Notes: generated by a model from the letters alone, not told the origin. Shown: positions 15,952 to 24,341, counted from the stretch's first letter. The stretch: DNA of 64,000 bases from JACRBR01 sp964371355 (GCA_964371355.1 CAYJMG010000001.1:186001-250000), one strand, 5' to 3'. A program made the numbers and translations.

Positions 15952-16019
15952 GTAGGTCTCCCTGAGTTGCAGCGATGTAGGTGATGGGATCGGCTGGTGA
16001 TGACGTTGTCGTTGTGCAT
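15921..16019 (-). CDS. leader ORF 2 upstream of RIO kinase, 32 codons
   Basis: AGGAGG at 16028-16033 lies eight bases before ATG 16019, a stronger site than that of the RIO gene. The frame ends 31 bases inside the RIO coding sequence in a different register, so translation could open or reinitiate at the RIO start. The peptide (MHNDNVITSRSHHLHRCN...) has no known homologue. It is best seen as a regulatory leader. Confidence 0.4.
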   Translation of the reverse strand: MHNDNVITSRSHHLHRCNSGRPTWDSTVYMKR

Positions 16020-16178
16020 GAGACGAACCTCCTGGTCGCGGGCGCAGTGCGCGCCGCGCGGGTGAATGACGGTGGACCTTGGTGTCGTTGCGATGACCGG
16101 AGCCGGCACGGCCGCAGAGTGGACGCCGAACGGCCGCCCCGTGGGCGGCCTGCGCATGACGTCAGTTGACGAGCGGTA

Positions 16179-16235
16179 TCAGGCGGTGGCCTTCCGGGAG
16201 CGTGACGGCGCCGGGGTGATGGCAAGCACAGTCAT
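16179..16235 (-). CDS. leader ORF 1 upstream of RIO kinase, 18 codons
   Basis: GGGAGGAGG precedes ATG 16235; the peptide is MTVLAITPAPSRSRKATA. It lies between two GC hairpins: GGCCGCG-GG-CGCGGCC at 16259-16274 and GGCCGCCC-CGT-GGGCGGCC at 16132-16150. The alternation of hairpin, strong Shine-Dalgarno and short frame occurs twice in this leader. Confidence 0.35.
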   Translation of the reverse strand: MTVLAITPAPSRSRKATA

Positions 16236-16286
16236 CAAGCACCTCCTCCCGTTCGTGCGGCCGCGGGCGCGGCCTGCGATGGCGTG

Positions 16287-16316
16287 AGGGTATGCCGCCG
16301 GACGCAAGCCTGTCAA
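16287..16316 (-). promoter_or_regulatory. sigma70-type promoter for the RIO kinase leader
   Basis: On the minus strand TTGACA (16316-16311), an 18-base spacer and TACCCT (16292-16287). Transcription would start near 16280, about 330 bases before the RIO start codon, defining the long leader. Confidence 0.55.
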
Positions 16317-16334
16317 GCGCCGAAAGCGTGCGGG

Positions 16335-16946
16335 TTATCGGTCGGCGAGGGCGAGCCGCGCGCCAAGGGCGACGAAAGCGCCACCGAACAGGCCACGCAT
16401 GACCCTAATGATCCGGGGACGCGAGAGCACCTGGTTCCGCACGGCCGCCGCGAACACGCCGTAGCCGGTGAACACAACGAGCGTCATCAGCATGAACACC
16501 GCGCTCAGCTCGAGCATCTTCACGACCGCGAACGGTTCGCCGGGACTGACGAACTGAGGCAGGAACGCGAAGAAGAAGATCGTCAGCTTGGGGTTGAGCA
16601 GGTTGACGAGCACCCCGGTGACGATGACCTTGAGCGCGGAAGGGGGAGCACCCGAGTCCTCCACCGCGAGCGCGTCCCGGTCGCGGAGCGTCCGCCACGC
16701 GAGGTACAGCAGATACACGACGCCCAGGTACTTGAGCGTCTGGAAGGCAAGCGCACTCGTGTTCAGGAGCGCCGCCAGTCCCGTGACCGCGGCTGCGACA
16801 TGCGGCACGATCCCCAGGGTGCAGCCAACCGCGGCGATCGCGCTGGCGCGGGCACCCCGCGAAAGGCCGGCGGTCAGCGTGTACAGGACGCCCGTGCCCG
16901 GTGTAACCACGACCACCAGAGTCGTCAGGAAGAACTCAATACCCAT
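16335..16946 (-). CDS. LysE/RhtB-family amino-acid exporter
   Basis: 203 residues with about six membrane segments. The family start is clear: FLTTLVVVVTPGTGVLYTLT, followed by SRGARASAIAAVGCTLGIV, and the conserved LLNPKLTIFFFAFLPQFV in the middle. Exports amino acids or derivatives such as homoserine or threonine lactones; the substrate cannot be inferred. Start ATG 16946 is chosen because the upstream extension is not membrane-like. It is divergent from the HemY-like oxidase, with 95 bases between them. Confidence 0.87.
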   Translation of the reverse strand: MGIEFFLTTLVVVVTPGTGVLYTLTAGLSRGARASAIAAVGCTLGIVPHVAAAVTGLAALLNTSALAFQTLKYLGVVYLLYLAWRTLRDRDALAVEDSGAPPSALKVIVTGVLVNLLNPKLTIFFFAFLPQFVSPGEPFAVVKMLELSAVFMLMTLVVFTGYGVFAAAVRNQVLSRPRIIRVMRGLFGGAFVALGARLALADR

Positions 16947-17041
16947 CGTGACCTCGGGGGCGACTGCCGCAACATACAAGGGCCGGTACCCGAAAGTATA
17001 CGATCGCGCCCGAGAACGCCGGAGGCGGTATCCTCGCCGGC

Positions 17042-18358
17042 ATGACACGTCGGATCATCGTGGTGGGCGGCGGGATCGCCGGGCTGACGGCGGCGTACAC
17101 GCTGCACAAGGCCGGCTTCGACGTGGAAGTGCTGGAGCGCAACGACGAGGCGGGCGGCCGCATGCGCAGCGAGCGCCATGGCGACTTCGTCGTCGACCGG
17201 GGCGCGCAGTTCATCGCGAGCAGCTATCGCAACATGCGGGCGCTGGTCGACGAGCTGGGCCTGCGGGACCAGGTGCGGCGGCTGAAGACGGGACGTGGCG
17301 CAACGCTGCGCAACGGGCGGTTCGTCAGCGACAACTACGCGGGCCTCAAGGCCATCCTGCGAGCGCGCGACCTGTCGTGGGGCAGCAAGCTGCGGCTGCC
17401 GGGGATCCTGTTCGAGCTGCGGCGGAACAAGCGGCTGCTGGACTTCTACGCGATCGAGAAGGCGGCGCCCCTGGACGACGCGACGGCGCGCGACTGGGCG
17501 CTCCGGCGATACGGGCGCGAGGTGCTGGACTACCTGATCGAGCCGCCGTTCGCCTCGACCTTCACCGTGCTGCCCGAGAACCTGTCGCGGGCGTTCGTGC
17601 TGGCGACGATCGACTACATGTTCGGCGGCTTCCGTCTGAGCGCGTTTAACGGGGGGAACGGCCTGCTGACCGGGACGCTGGCGTCGAAACTGCGGGTGCG
17701 CACGGGGACGGAGGTCTCTGGCATCGCGCAGACAGCGGATGGCGTATCGGTGCGGCTCGGGACGGGCGAGGCGCTGGCGGCGGACGCGGCTGTGGTGGCG
17801 ACGCCGGGGAACCACGTGGCGCGGCTGTGCGAGACGCTGACGGCGGAAGAGGCGCTGTTCTTCGAGGGCGTGCGCTACGCGAGCAGCGTCATCTGCTTCG
17901 TGATGACGTCGGATACGGAGGCGGACCCCGGCATATATGGTCTGGGCATCGGGCGGACGGAGGGCGTGCGGCTGTACGGCATGGCGATGGAGAACCCGAA
18001 GGAAGGGGCGGTACCCGAGGGGAAGACGATGTTCAACTGCGCGCTGAGCGAAGCGTACGCAGCCGAGCTGATGGGGAAGGGCGACGACGAGATCGCCGCC
18101 GCGGCCCTGGCGGAGCTGGAGAAGCTGCCGATGCGCGGGCTCGACAAGACGGAGCGCGTGGTGGTGCACAGGTGGCCGGAGCTGGTGCCGCAGTTCTATC
18201 ACGGCTACATCCGCTCGCTGGCGGCGTTCAAGGAGCGGCGCGAGCGGAGCGACCGCGTGTTCTTCGCCGGCGACTACCTGGTCGGACCGTACACGGAGGC
18301 AGCGCTGACCTCGGGCCTGCGTGCTGCGGGGGATGTATGCGGGCGGTTTGAGGCGTAG
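17042..18358 (+). CDS. FAD-dependent protoporphyrinogen-oxidase-like (HemY/amine oxidase family) protein
   Basis: 438 residues. The N-terminal Rossmann FAD motif is IIVVGGGIAGLTAAYTLHKA, followed by the family signature EAGGRMRSERHG and DRGAQFI. The C-terminus has the second FAD contact region FFAGDYLVGPYTEAALTSG. The middle domain (about 90-300) is the variable substrate region. Relatives oxidise protoporphyrinogen, amines or carotenoid-like substrates; no heme genes are adjacent, so the substrate is open. Confidence 0.82.
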   Translation: MTRRIIVVGGGIAGLTAAYTLHKAGFDVEVLERNDEAGGRMRSERHGDFVVDRGAQFIASSYRNMRALVDELGLRDQVRRLKTGRGATLRNGRFVSDNYAGLKAILRARDLSWGSKLRLPGILFELRRNKRLLDFYAIEKAAPLDDATARDWALRRYGREVLDYLIEPPFASTFTVLPENLSRAFVLATIDYMFGGFRLSAFNGGNGLLTGTLASKLRVRTGTEVSGIAQTADGVSVRLGTGEALAADAAVVATPGNHVARLCETLTAEEALFFEGVRYASSVICFVMTSDTEADPGIYGLGIGRTEGVRLYGMAMENPKEGAVPEGKTMFNCALSEAYAAELMGKGDDEIAAAALAELEKLPMRGLDKTERVVVHRWPELVPQFYHGYIRSLAAFKERRERSDRVFFAGDYLVGPYTEAALTSGLRAAGDVCGRFEA

Positions 18359-18400
18359 GTGGGCGCGAGCGACTCGCCCTACAATAGGATTGAGCTGGTG

Positions 18401-18760
18401 ATGGCACGCAAGAGACGTCCTCCGGTTGTCCGGCCTGCGATCCGGATCCCACCTGCCAAATCCATCGAGGAATTGGCGAAGGAGCAGGGCATCCCTCGCG
18501 GACCGATCGACTTCGAGGCGCTGTTCTCGAAACCGGCTCGTGGAAGGAAGCCTGTGGGCGCCAAGCAGTCGCAGGATCTAACCCCACCCAAGTCCATCCG
18601 CGAGCTGGCAAAAGAGCAGGGTATCCCTGACGAACGCCCCGACTACGTGGCGCTCGCGTCCGCGGTGTGGCGAACAAAGGCGGAGGTTCGCGAGTTCCAG
18701 CGCTTCATTCGCTCAATTCGACAGCCGTCTCGGAACTTGGACTGGTCCGAAGACGAGTGA
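18401..18760 (+). CDS. antitoxin-like protein made of two tandem KSIxELAKEQGIP modules
   Basis: 119 residues with an internal duplication: PPAKSIEELAKEQGIPRGPI (about 20-39) and PPKSIRELAKEQGIPDERPD (about 62-81), each followed by DFEAL or DYVAL. The module resembles small proteins of the 'SLEELIxEQGVxP' type that often sit next to PIN-domain toxins. The C-terminus (VREFQRFIRSIRQ, WSEDE) fits that family too. No PIN gene follows, so this may be an orphan antitoxin or another adaptor. ATG 18401 follows a TACAAT-like -10 (18381-18391 region) closely. The family assignment rests on pattern memory and is tentative. Confidence 0.5.
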   Translation: MARKRRPPVVRPAIRIPPAKSIEELAKEQGIPRGPIDFEALFSKPARGRKPVGAKQSQDLTPPKSIRELAKEQGIPDERPDYVALASAVWRTKAEVREFQRFIRSIRQPSRNLDWSEDE

Positions 18761-18806
18761 ACGGCTCTCACCCAACAGATGACCCGCTGGTAGGGGAAGG
18801 CGCACG

Positions 18807-20000
18807 ATGACGCCACCACTTTCATCTCTGCGCATTCTTGATCTCACCTCGGGGGTTTCGGGGCCGTGGTGTACGAAGCTGCTGGCCGACTACGGCGCGG
18901 ATGTGATCAAGGCCGAGCGGCCGGGGGTGGGGGACGAGTCGCGGGGACACGGGCCGTTTCCGGGCGACATGCCGGACCGGGAGCGTAGCGCCCTGTTCCT
19001 CTGGTTGAACACGTCGAAGCGGTCGATCACGCTGGATGTCGAGGCGGCGACCGGGCGGGAGCTGGCGCTGCGACTGGCGGCACAGTGCGATGCGGTGGTC
19101 ATCGACCGGCCGGCGCGCGAGCTGGAGCGGCTGCGGCTGACACACGACGACTTTGCGGCTGTGAACCCGCGCATCGTGACGACGTCCGTGACCGCGTTCG
19201 GGCTCAGCGGGCCGTACGCCGGCTGGCGGGCCACGAACCTGACCTCGTACGCCACGGGCGGCCAGCACTACCTCACCGGCGACGCCGACCGGGAGCCGAT
19301 CCAGAACGGCGGCTACCAGGCCCTGTACCAGGCGGGCACGTGGGCATTCGGCGCGACACTCGCCGCCGTCTGGAACGCCCGCGAGACCGGTGTCGGCCAG
19401 CGCGCGGAGGTCGCCGGGCAGGAGGTCATGGCCTCCATCCTCGAGATCTACATGCCGGACTTCGCGTACCGGAAGTCGGAGGCGCTGCTCACGCGCCGGG
19501 GCAACATGGCGACGGCCGTCGTCGGGATCTACCCGGTGATCGACGGGCACATCGGCATCCACGCGATGCCCAAGAACTGGCCGCAGCTCCTCGACGCGCT
19601 CGACATGCATTGGATGGCCGAGGACGAGCGGTTCACGGACAACCGCGCGCGGCTGCGCAACGACGATGAGCTGATGGCGCAGCTCTACGCCTGGACCGCG
19701 GGCGTGACGAAGGCCGAGGCGTACGATCGAGCGGGCCGCTTCCGCGCGCCGATCTCGCCGGTAAACACGATGGCCGACCTGCTGGCGGCGCCGCACCTGA
19801 ACGCGCGGGCCTTCTTCGGCGACATCGAGCATCCGGCCGCTGGTTCGATGAGATACCCGGGCTCGCCCGCCCGCATGCCAGCGACGCCGCCACAGGTGCG
19901 GCCAGCGCCGCTGCTGGGACAGCACAACGCGGAGGTGTACGGCGAGCTCGGCGTCATTCCGCGCGATCTCGTCGCATTGTCAGCGGCAGGTGTCATATGA
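18807..20000 (+). CDS. CaiB/BaiF-type (class III) CoA-transferase family protein, catalytic Asp apparently absent
   Basis: 397 residues with the family fold signatures LRILDLTSGVSGPWCTKLLA, YGADVIKAE and TSKRSITLDVEAATGRELA. The usual catalytic aspartate region (consensus like ...xxAD..AG) reads PIQNGGYQALYQAG, with no Asp at the expected place. The paralogue two genes downstream keeps it (AYGDPNAG). Heteromeric class III transferases exist, for example BbsEF, so this may be a non-catalytic partner. GGGGAAGG precedes the ATG. It begins a three-gene plus-strand cluster with a methyltransferase and the second transferase. Confidence 0.82.
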   Translation: MTPPLSSLRILDLTSGVSGPWCTKLLADYGADVIKAERPGVGDESRGHGPFPGDMPDRERSALFLWLNTSKRSITLDVEAATGRELALRLAAQCDAVVIDRPARELERLRLTHDDFAAVNPRIVTTSVTAFGLSGPYAGWRATNLTSYATGGQHYLTGDADREPIQNGGYQALYQAGTWAFGATLAAVWNARETGVGQRAEVAGQEVMASILEIYMPDFAYRKSEALLTRRGNMATAVVGIYPVIDGHIGIHAMPKNWPQLLDALDMHWMAEDERFTDNRARLRNDDELMAQLYAWTAGVTKAEAYDRAGRFRAPISPVNTMADLLAAPHLNARAFFGDIEHPAAGSMRYPGSPARMPATPPQVRPAPLLGQHNAEVYGELGVIPRDLVALSAAGVI

Positions 20001-20045
20001 GTGGCGTCGATACGCTCTGCCAACTGCTGGTCTTGGATTCCGGCC

Positions 20046-20846
20046 ATGACGCGTGACCGCTCGCGCAAGCCCATTTCGCTCTACGACATCGTGCCCGAGC
20101 GACTTCGGGCCTACGGCCCGAATGCCGCCGAACGGTTGGGTGGCCGGGCTGACAAACCCGACCCCGAGGATCGCTTCACCGCGCTCGTCTACGAACGCCT
20201 GAAGGCCGATGACATCGTGCTGGATGTCGGCTGCGGCAATGGGAATTGGCTACGGCTTGTCGTCGCGCCCAAAGTGAAAAGCACGATTGGCATTGACTAC
20301 GGCATCGTGCGCCTCGAGCAGGCGCGCGACGCACAGCGAGCCCAGCGGATCCCCGGCCTTTCGTACGCATGGTGCGACGCGCGACACCTCCCGTTCGCGG
20401 ATAGCGCCTTCAGCGCGCTGATCAATCGGAGAGGACCACTGACAGCAAGCGATGTCTACATGCGCGAGGGATCTCGCGTGTTGCGAAGAGGTGGGCTCGT
20501 CTTCGAGATCGGCATCGGCGAGCACGATGCCAACGAGGTGTGTGCGGTATTCGGTCGAGGCCAAATGCACGGCGAGGCCGCCAAGGGGCCACGCATCGAC
20601 CGCCTGCAGGCATTTCTGCGCAGACATGGTTTCACGCCGCTCCTTGGTGAAAGCCTGACGACACACGTGCGACTCCCCGGACGCGACGGCCTCCTGCTTG
20701 CGCTTGAAACGACCCCGCTGATGCCGGACTTTGACCGCGACGGAGACGGCGCCCACGTCGACGAAGTTGTCCGCCGCCATTCGTCCAAAGGCGACGTGAT
20801 CCTGACCATGCACCGGATCGTAGTAATCGCGCGGAAAGACCAATGA
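20046..20846 (+). CDS. class I SAM-dependent methyltransferase
   Basis: 266 residues. The SAM-binding motif I is VLDVGCGNGNWLRL, motif II is TIGIDYGIVRLEQARDA, and PFADSAFSALINRRGPLTASD follows at the motif IV position. The C-terminal half lacks a recognisable substrate domain. Start ATG 20046 is preferred over the longer open frame because it lies 45 bases after the preceding stop region and gives a compact N-terminus. The stop overlaps the next CoA-transferase start (ATGA). Substrate unknown; it may act on a product of the flanking CoA-transferases. Confidence 0.78.
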   Translation: MTRDRSRKPISLYDIVPERLRAYGPNAAERLGGRADKPDPEDRFTALVYERLKADDIVLDVGCGNGNWLRLVVAPKVKSTIGIDYGIVRLEQARDAQRAQRIPGLSYAWCDARHLPFADSAFSALINRRGPLTASDVYMREGSRVLRRGGLVFEIGIGEHDANEVCAVFGRGQMHGEAAKGPRIDRLQAFLRRHGFTPLLGESLTTHVRLPGRDGLLLALETTPLMPDFDRDGDGAHVDEVVRRHSSKGDVILTMHRIVVIARKDQ

Positions 20847-22165
20847 CGCCAACCTCCAACCTCCAACCTCCAGCCTCCAACATCGCCTCGACTGGCCAAT
20901 TGCCGCTGTCGAACATCCGCATCCTTGACCTCACCATGGTGTGGGCCGGCCCTTCGGGGACGCGGCTGCTGGCTGACATGGGCGCGGAGGTGATCAAGGT
21001 CGAGTCGGCGCGGTCGTGGGACATGCTCCGCTCGCTGCACTTCCTCAGCGGGCCGCCGGAGCAGTGGTGGGACAAGGCGGCGTACTTCAACCACAACAAC
21101 CGCAACAAGTACGGCATTACCCTGGACCTGCAGACCGCGCGCGGTCGCGAGCTGGCGCTGCGCCTGGCATCGATGTCCGACGTCGTCGTCGAGAACTACC
21201 GCGCCGACGTGCTCGGCAAGTTGCGGCTCGACTACGCCGACCTGCGGGCCGTAAAGGACGACATCATCCTGGTGTCGATGCCCTCGCACGGTAAGAGCGG
21301 TCCGGAAGCGGGACACGTCGCCTACGGCACGAACGTCGAGCAGCTCGCGGGCCTCGCGTCGATCACCGGCTATCCGGGCATGGGGCCGCACAAGTCGCCC
21401 ATCGCGTACGGGGACCCGAATGCGGGGGCGATCGCGGCGGCGGCGGCTTTGGCAGCGCTGCTGCACCGGCGGGAGACGGGCGAGGGGCAGCACGTCGAAG
21501 TGGCGCAGTGGGAGGCGATGATCGGCAATCTCGGCGAGTTCGTGCTGGCCTGGCAGATGGCGTTGGACGACGACCCGTCCACCGGCGTCGATGCCTGGTC
21601 CGAGCGGCAGCGCCAGGGGAACCGCCACTTTTCACGCGTGCAGGGTGTGTATCCGTGCGCGGGCGAGGACGAGTGGGTGGCGGTGAGCGTGGGGACGGAT
21701 GCCGAGTTCACAGCGCTATGCGACGCAATCGCACAGCCGGAGCTGCCGCGCGACCCGCGTTTCGCCGATGTCGTATCGCGGCGGCATCATCAGGACGATC
21801 TGGACCCCATCGTCGCCGAGTGGACGCGGGAGCGCTCGCAGGACGAGGCGGCGGAGGTGTTGCAGGGGGCGGGCGTATCCGCGGCGCCGGTACTGAAGCT
21901 GCAGCGCGTGCTGTACGACGGGAACCTGCGCGAGCGGGCATTCTGGGAGACGGTATCGCATGCGGCGGCGGGCGAGTGGGACATGGAAGGGCCGGTGTGG
22001 CGCATGTCGCGCACCCCCGCGCATGTCCGGCTGCCGGCGCCCATGTTCGGCGAGCACAACAGCTGGGTGTTGGGCGAGTTGCTGGGGCTCTCCGACGCGG
22101 AGATCGCGGCGCTCGAGGCCGAAGGCGTCATCGCCCGCGAACCGCGCGCCGGCGTGCATTCGTAG
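20843..22165 (+). CDS. CaiB/BaiF-type (class III) CoA-transferase
   Basis: 440 residues. Signatures: IRILDLTMVWAGPSGTRLLA, MGAEVIKVES, NKYGITLDLQTARGRELA, and the catalytic-Asp region AYGDPNAGAIAAAAALAAL. It transfers CoA between an acyl-CoA and a free acid. The first ~20 residues (TPTSNLQPPASN...) are encoded by a heptanucleotide repeat and are probably not part of the fold, yet the ATG overlaps the methyltransferase stop. Together with the Asp-lacking paralogue it could form a heteromer. Confidence 0.86.
   Translation: MTPTSNLQPPASNIASTGQLPLSNIRILDLTMVWAGPSGTRLLADMGAEVIKVESARSWDMLRSLHFLSGPPEQWWDKAAYFNHNNRNKYGITLDLQTARGRELALRLASMSDVVVENYRADVLGKLRLDYADLRAVKDDIILVSMPSHGKSGPEAGHVAYGTNVEQLAGLASITGYPGMGPHKSPIAYGDPNAGAIAAAAALAALLHRRETGEGQHVEVAQWEAMIGNLGEFVLAWQMALDDDPSTGVDAWSERQRQGNRHFSRVQGVYPCAGEDEWVAVSVGTDAEFTALCDAIAQPELPRDPRFADVVSRRHHQDDLDPIVAEWTRERSQDEAAEVLQGAGVSAAPVLKLQRVLYDGNLRERAFWETVSHAAAGEWDMEGPVWRMSRTPAHVRLPAPMFGEHNSWVLGELLGLSDAEIAALEAEGVIAREPRAGVHS
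20851..20878. repeat. heptanucleotide tandem repeat (AACCTCC)4
   Basis: Three perfect AACCTCC units and one AGCCTCC, inside the 5' end of a coding sequence in frame with no stop in the reading register. Heptamer arrays of this type are scattered in several bacterial genomes. Confidence 0.7.
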
Positions 22166-22211
22166 CAGCCCGGCCGTTGCCATCCCTAACGAACAACGAA
22201 CAACGACTAGC

Positions 22212-22811
22212 CTACGGCTTCCCGCCGACCGTCGCCTCGCCTTCCTTGAGGGTTAGCGAGTAGTCGTGGTCGATTTCGAGTTCATCAAGGCCATCGTCCA
22301 GCGAGCGGTCGACGATGAACTCCACGGGCGCCATGAGGAAGCCGGGGACGTTGCCGACGGAGATGTCGTCAACCCTGGCCTCGGGATTGTCACCGGTCAG
22401 GTCGAGTGTGCCCTTCACCCGCACCTTCACGTCCATGCCGAGAACGCGCAGTGTGGCTGAGGCTTCGCCGTAGCCGTCGTGCAGGCAGGCGCGGATGTCC
22501 TTGAAAGGGACGTCTTCCTCGTTGGCCCAGGATTCGGCACGCGACGCAATCTCGCTCTCGTTAAAGGTGGCGAACCCGGGCGTGCCGCCATTCAGCGCCT
22601 TGTCGAAGGCGTCCCATTTGGCGATGAAGGCGTCGCTGTTGGCCTGACTGATGGCGATCTCGCCCGAAGCGGGTTCGCAAGCGCTGGGGCCACCCGAGGC
22701 CATCAGGGCGGTCGTGGTGACGCCGACGATGACGGCGATGAGGATGAGACCGAGGAAGATGCCGCTCAAGATGCCGAGTATCGAGCCCGTGAAGAAGCGG
22801 ATGATGAACAC
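22212..22811 (-). CDS. membrane-anchored hypothetical protein
   Basis: 199 residues with a GTG start. One N-terminal hydrophobic segment (GILSGIFLGLILIAVIVGV) is followed by an exposed domain of about 160 residues. That domain has repeated alternating strands such as ASATLRVLGMDVKVRVKGTL and LEIDHDYSLTLKEGEATV, suggesting a beta-rich lipid- or ligand-binding fold, with two cysteines (C45, C109) that could pair. No family recognised. It follows the RDD protein after 15 bases and is likely co-transcribed with it. Confidence 0.6.
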   Translation of the reverse strand: MFIIRFFTGSILGILSGIFLGLILIAVIVGVTTTALMASGGPSACEPASGEIAISQANSDAFIAKWDAFDKALNGGTPGFATFNESEIASRAESWANEEDVPFKDIRACLHDGYGEASATLRVLGMDVKVRVKGTLDLTGDNPEARVDDISVGNVPGFLMAPVEFIVDRSLDDGLDELEIDHDYSLTLKEGEATVGGKP

Positions 22812-22826
22812 GACGTGCCTGCTCTC

Positions 22827-23477
22827 TTATGAGACGGCGACGACCACCGTCCCGGCGATCTTATCGTGCCAGGTCTGCTTCTGGCGATCCCAGATACACC
22901 AGAGGTGATCGAGGAGGCTGATGATGCTGATGAAGCCGATGAGGCGAGTGATGAAGATGCGGAGGAAGCCCGTCCCGTAGCCGGGGTTTTCGCCGGTTGT
23001 CTCCTTCAGCACGCGAAGGCCGACGATGCGCTTACCCCAGCCTCCACCCTTCGCATTGGCGATGGTGTGGTAGCCGAAGTAGACGGGTAGATAGCCGAGC
23101 AGGAACCCTCCGAAAGCGGCCAGGGCGATGTTCCCATCCTGGTTGTCCTCTTCGAAGCGGCTGACAGGCTCCTCCTGGTTTGCTGCGACGGCCAGCCCAA
23201 GGACGACGGCCAGAGCGACGCCGGGGATGGCGGCGAGCAAGGTCGAGAACAGGGAATCCAGCAGCCAGGCGCCGAAGCGCGGCCAGAAGGCGGCGTAGGT
23301 GAAGGCGAGCTGGGGGGCCGGGGCGCGGTCGTAGTACGGCGCCTGCCAGGCATCGGTCGGCGGCTGCGCGCCAGTATGGGCGGGTGGGGGAGCGGCCGCG
23401 GGGCCCAGCGTGGCCCGGCACTTGAGGCAGAAACCGGCGTCGTCTCGGTTGTTGGTGCCGCAGTAGGGGCAGAGCAC
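22827..23477 (-). CDS. RDD-family membrane protein with N-terminal zinc ribbon
   Basis: 216 residues, GTG start with AAAGGA upstream. A zinc ribbon CPYCGTNNRDDAGFCLKC opens the protein, followed by a Pro/Ala linker and the RDD domain: FWPRFGAWLLDSLFSTLLAA, GYLPVYFGYHTIANAKGGGW (the conserved GKRIVGLRV follows) and RQKQTWHDKIAGTVVV at the end. RDD proteins are membrane proteins of uncertain function, some linked to osmotic or sodium stress. Downstream gene 22212-22811 is likely in the same operon. Confidence 0.85.
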   Translation of the reverse strand: MLCPYCGTNNRDDAGFCLKCRATLGPAAAPPPAHTGAQPPTDAWQAPYYDRAPAPQLAFTYAAFWPRFGAWLLDSLFSTLLAAIPGVALAVVLGLAVAANQEEPVSRFEEDNQDGNIALAAFGGFLLGYLPVYFGYHTIANAKGGGWGKRIVGLRVLKETTGENPGYGTGFLRIFITRLIGFISIISLLDHLWCIWDRQKQTWHDKIAGTVVVAVS

Positions 23478-23686
23478 GGGCGCGTCCTTTCGCTTGCGCG
23501 CGATGGTACGCCATAGGTGGCCCGAGCGGCAAGCGCCGGAAGACCCGCTTTGGTGGGCACGCGAAAGGAGGGCTGCCGCGCGGCCGGCCCTCCTCTCGTC
23601 CGATCACACTCAGTCCGACGGCGCGCGTCGAGGGCGCGGCCTGCCTTCGTCCGCGACCCCGCGAAGGGGGGCTGTGACATCGACTG

Positions 23687-24106
23687 CTACTTCTTCTTTC
23701 GGGCGCCCTTCCTCTTCACGGCCCTCTTCGGTGCCGCCTTCTTGGCAGCCTTCTTGGCCGATTTCTTCGCAGCCTTCTTCAGCGCAGCCTTCTTGGCCGA
23801 TTTCTTCGCAGCCTTCTTGGCCGATTTCTTCGCAGCCTTCTTCGGCGCAGCCTTCTTGGCCGATTTCTTTGCCGCCTTCTTGGCGCCCTTCTTCCGCCCC
23901 GCCTTCTTGGCCGCCTTCTTCGGCGCGGCCTTCTTCGCCGCCTTCTTCGCCGCCTTCTTCGTCGCCTTCTTTGGGGCGGCCTTCTTCACCGCTGGGGTGG
24001 CGAGGCCGGGCATCGAGAGCTGCGGCGATGGCGCCGGCGGCTCAGGCGCCGGAATGGTGCCTCCGGGCACACCGTCGTCGTCCGTGCGGAACTGCTGCAG
24101 TGACAT
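23687..24106 (-). CDS. histone H1-like Lys/Ala-rich DNA-binding protein
   Basis: 139 residues. A short acidic head (MSLQQFRTDDDGVP) and a Pro-rich hinge lead to about 95 residues of repeated AKKAA / APKKAAKK / AKKSAKK motifs ending in KRKGARKKK. This is like the C-terminal tail of linker histones and bacterial Hc1-type proteins, and should bind DNA non-specifically. AAGGAG lies before ATG 24106, which is why the upstream longer frame is rejected. No globular domain is present. The codon pattern is highly repetitive, so length may vary between strains. Confidence 0.85.
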   Translation of the reverse strand: MSLQQFRTDDDGVPGGTIPAPEPPAPSPQLSMPGLATPAVKKAAPKKATKKAAKKAAKKAAPKKAAKKAGRKKGAKKAAKKSAKKAAPKKAAKKSAKKAAKKSAKKAALKKAAKKSAKKAAKKAAPKRAVKRKGARKKK

Positions 24107-24310
24107 TGGCAAGACTCCTTTCAATGCGCGCGCGGCGCGCCCTATGTCGCCCTCGGGGCATTTGCTCTGTCGTAGGTAGTACTTCACCGGGCGGCAATCT
24201 TCAAGTGATCTCCGGCCCTTCCGGCAAATTTCTCGATCTTCTGGTCGCGGGTCGCAGGCGCGGTGTGTCGCGCACCGCGCAGCTCGCTGAGCCGGCGGCG
24301 CTCGATCGGC

Positions 24311-24341
24311 TTGCGACCGCCGTGGCCGGGACGGGTATACT
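24311..24341 (+). promoter_or_regulatory. promoter of the GNAT leader region
   Basis: TTGCGA at 24311-24316 and TATACT at 24336-24341 with a 19-base spacer (slightly long). It predicts a start near 24348, just ahead of the leader ORF Shine-Dalgarno at 24353. Confidence 0.5.

Noticed and set aside
20851..20878. Heptamer array as a CRISPR repeat
   Set aside because: Units are 7 bp with no spacers; there are no cas genes in the window.
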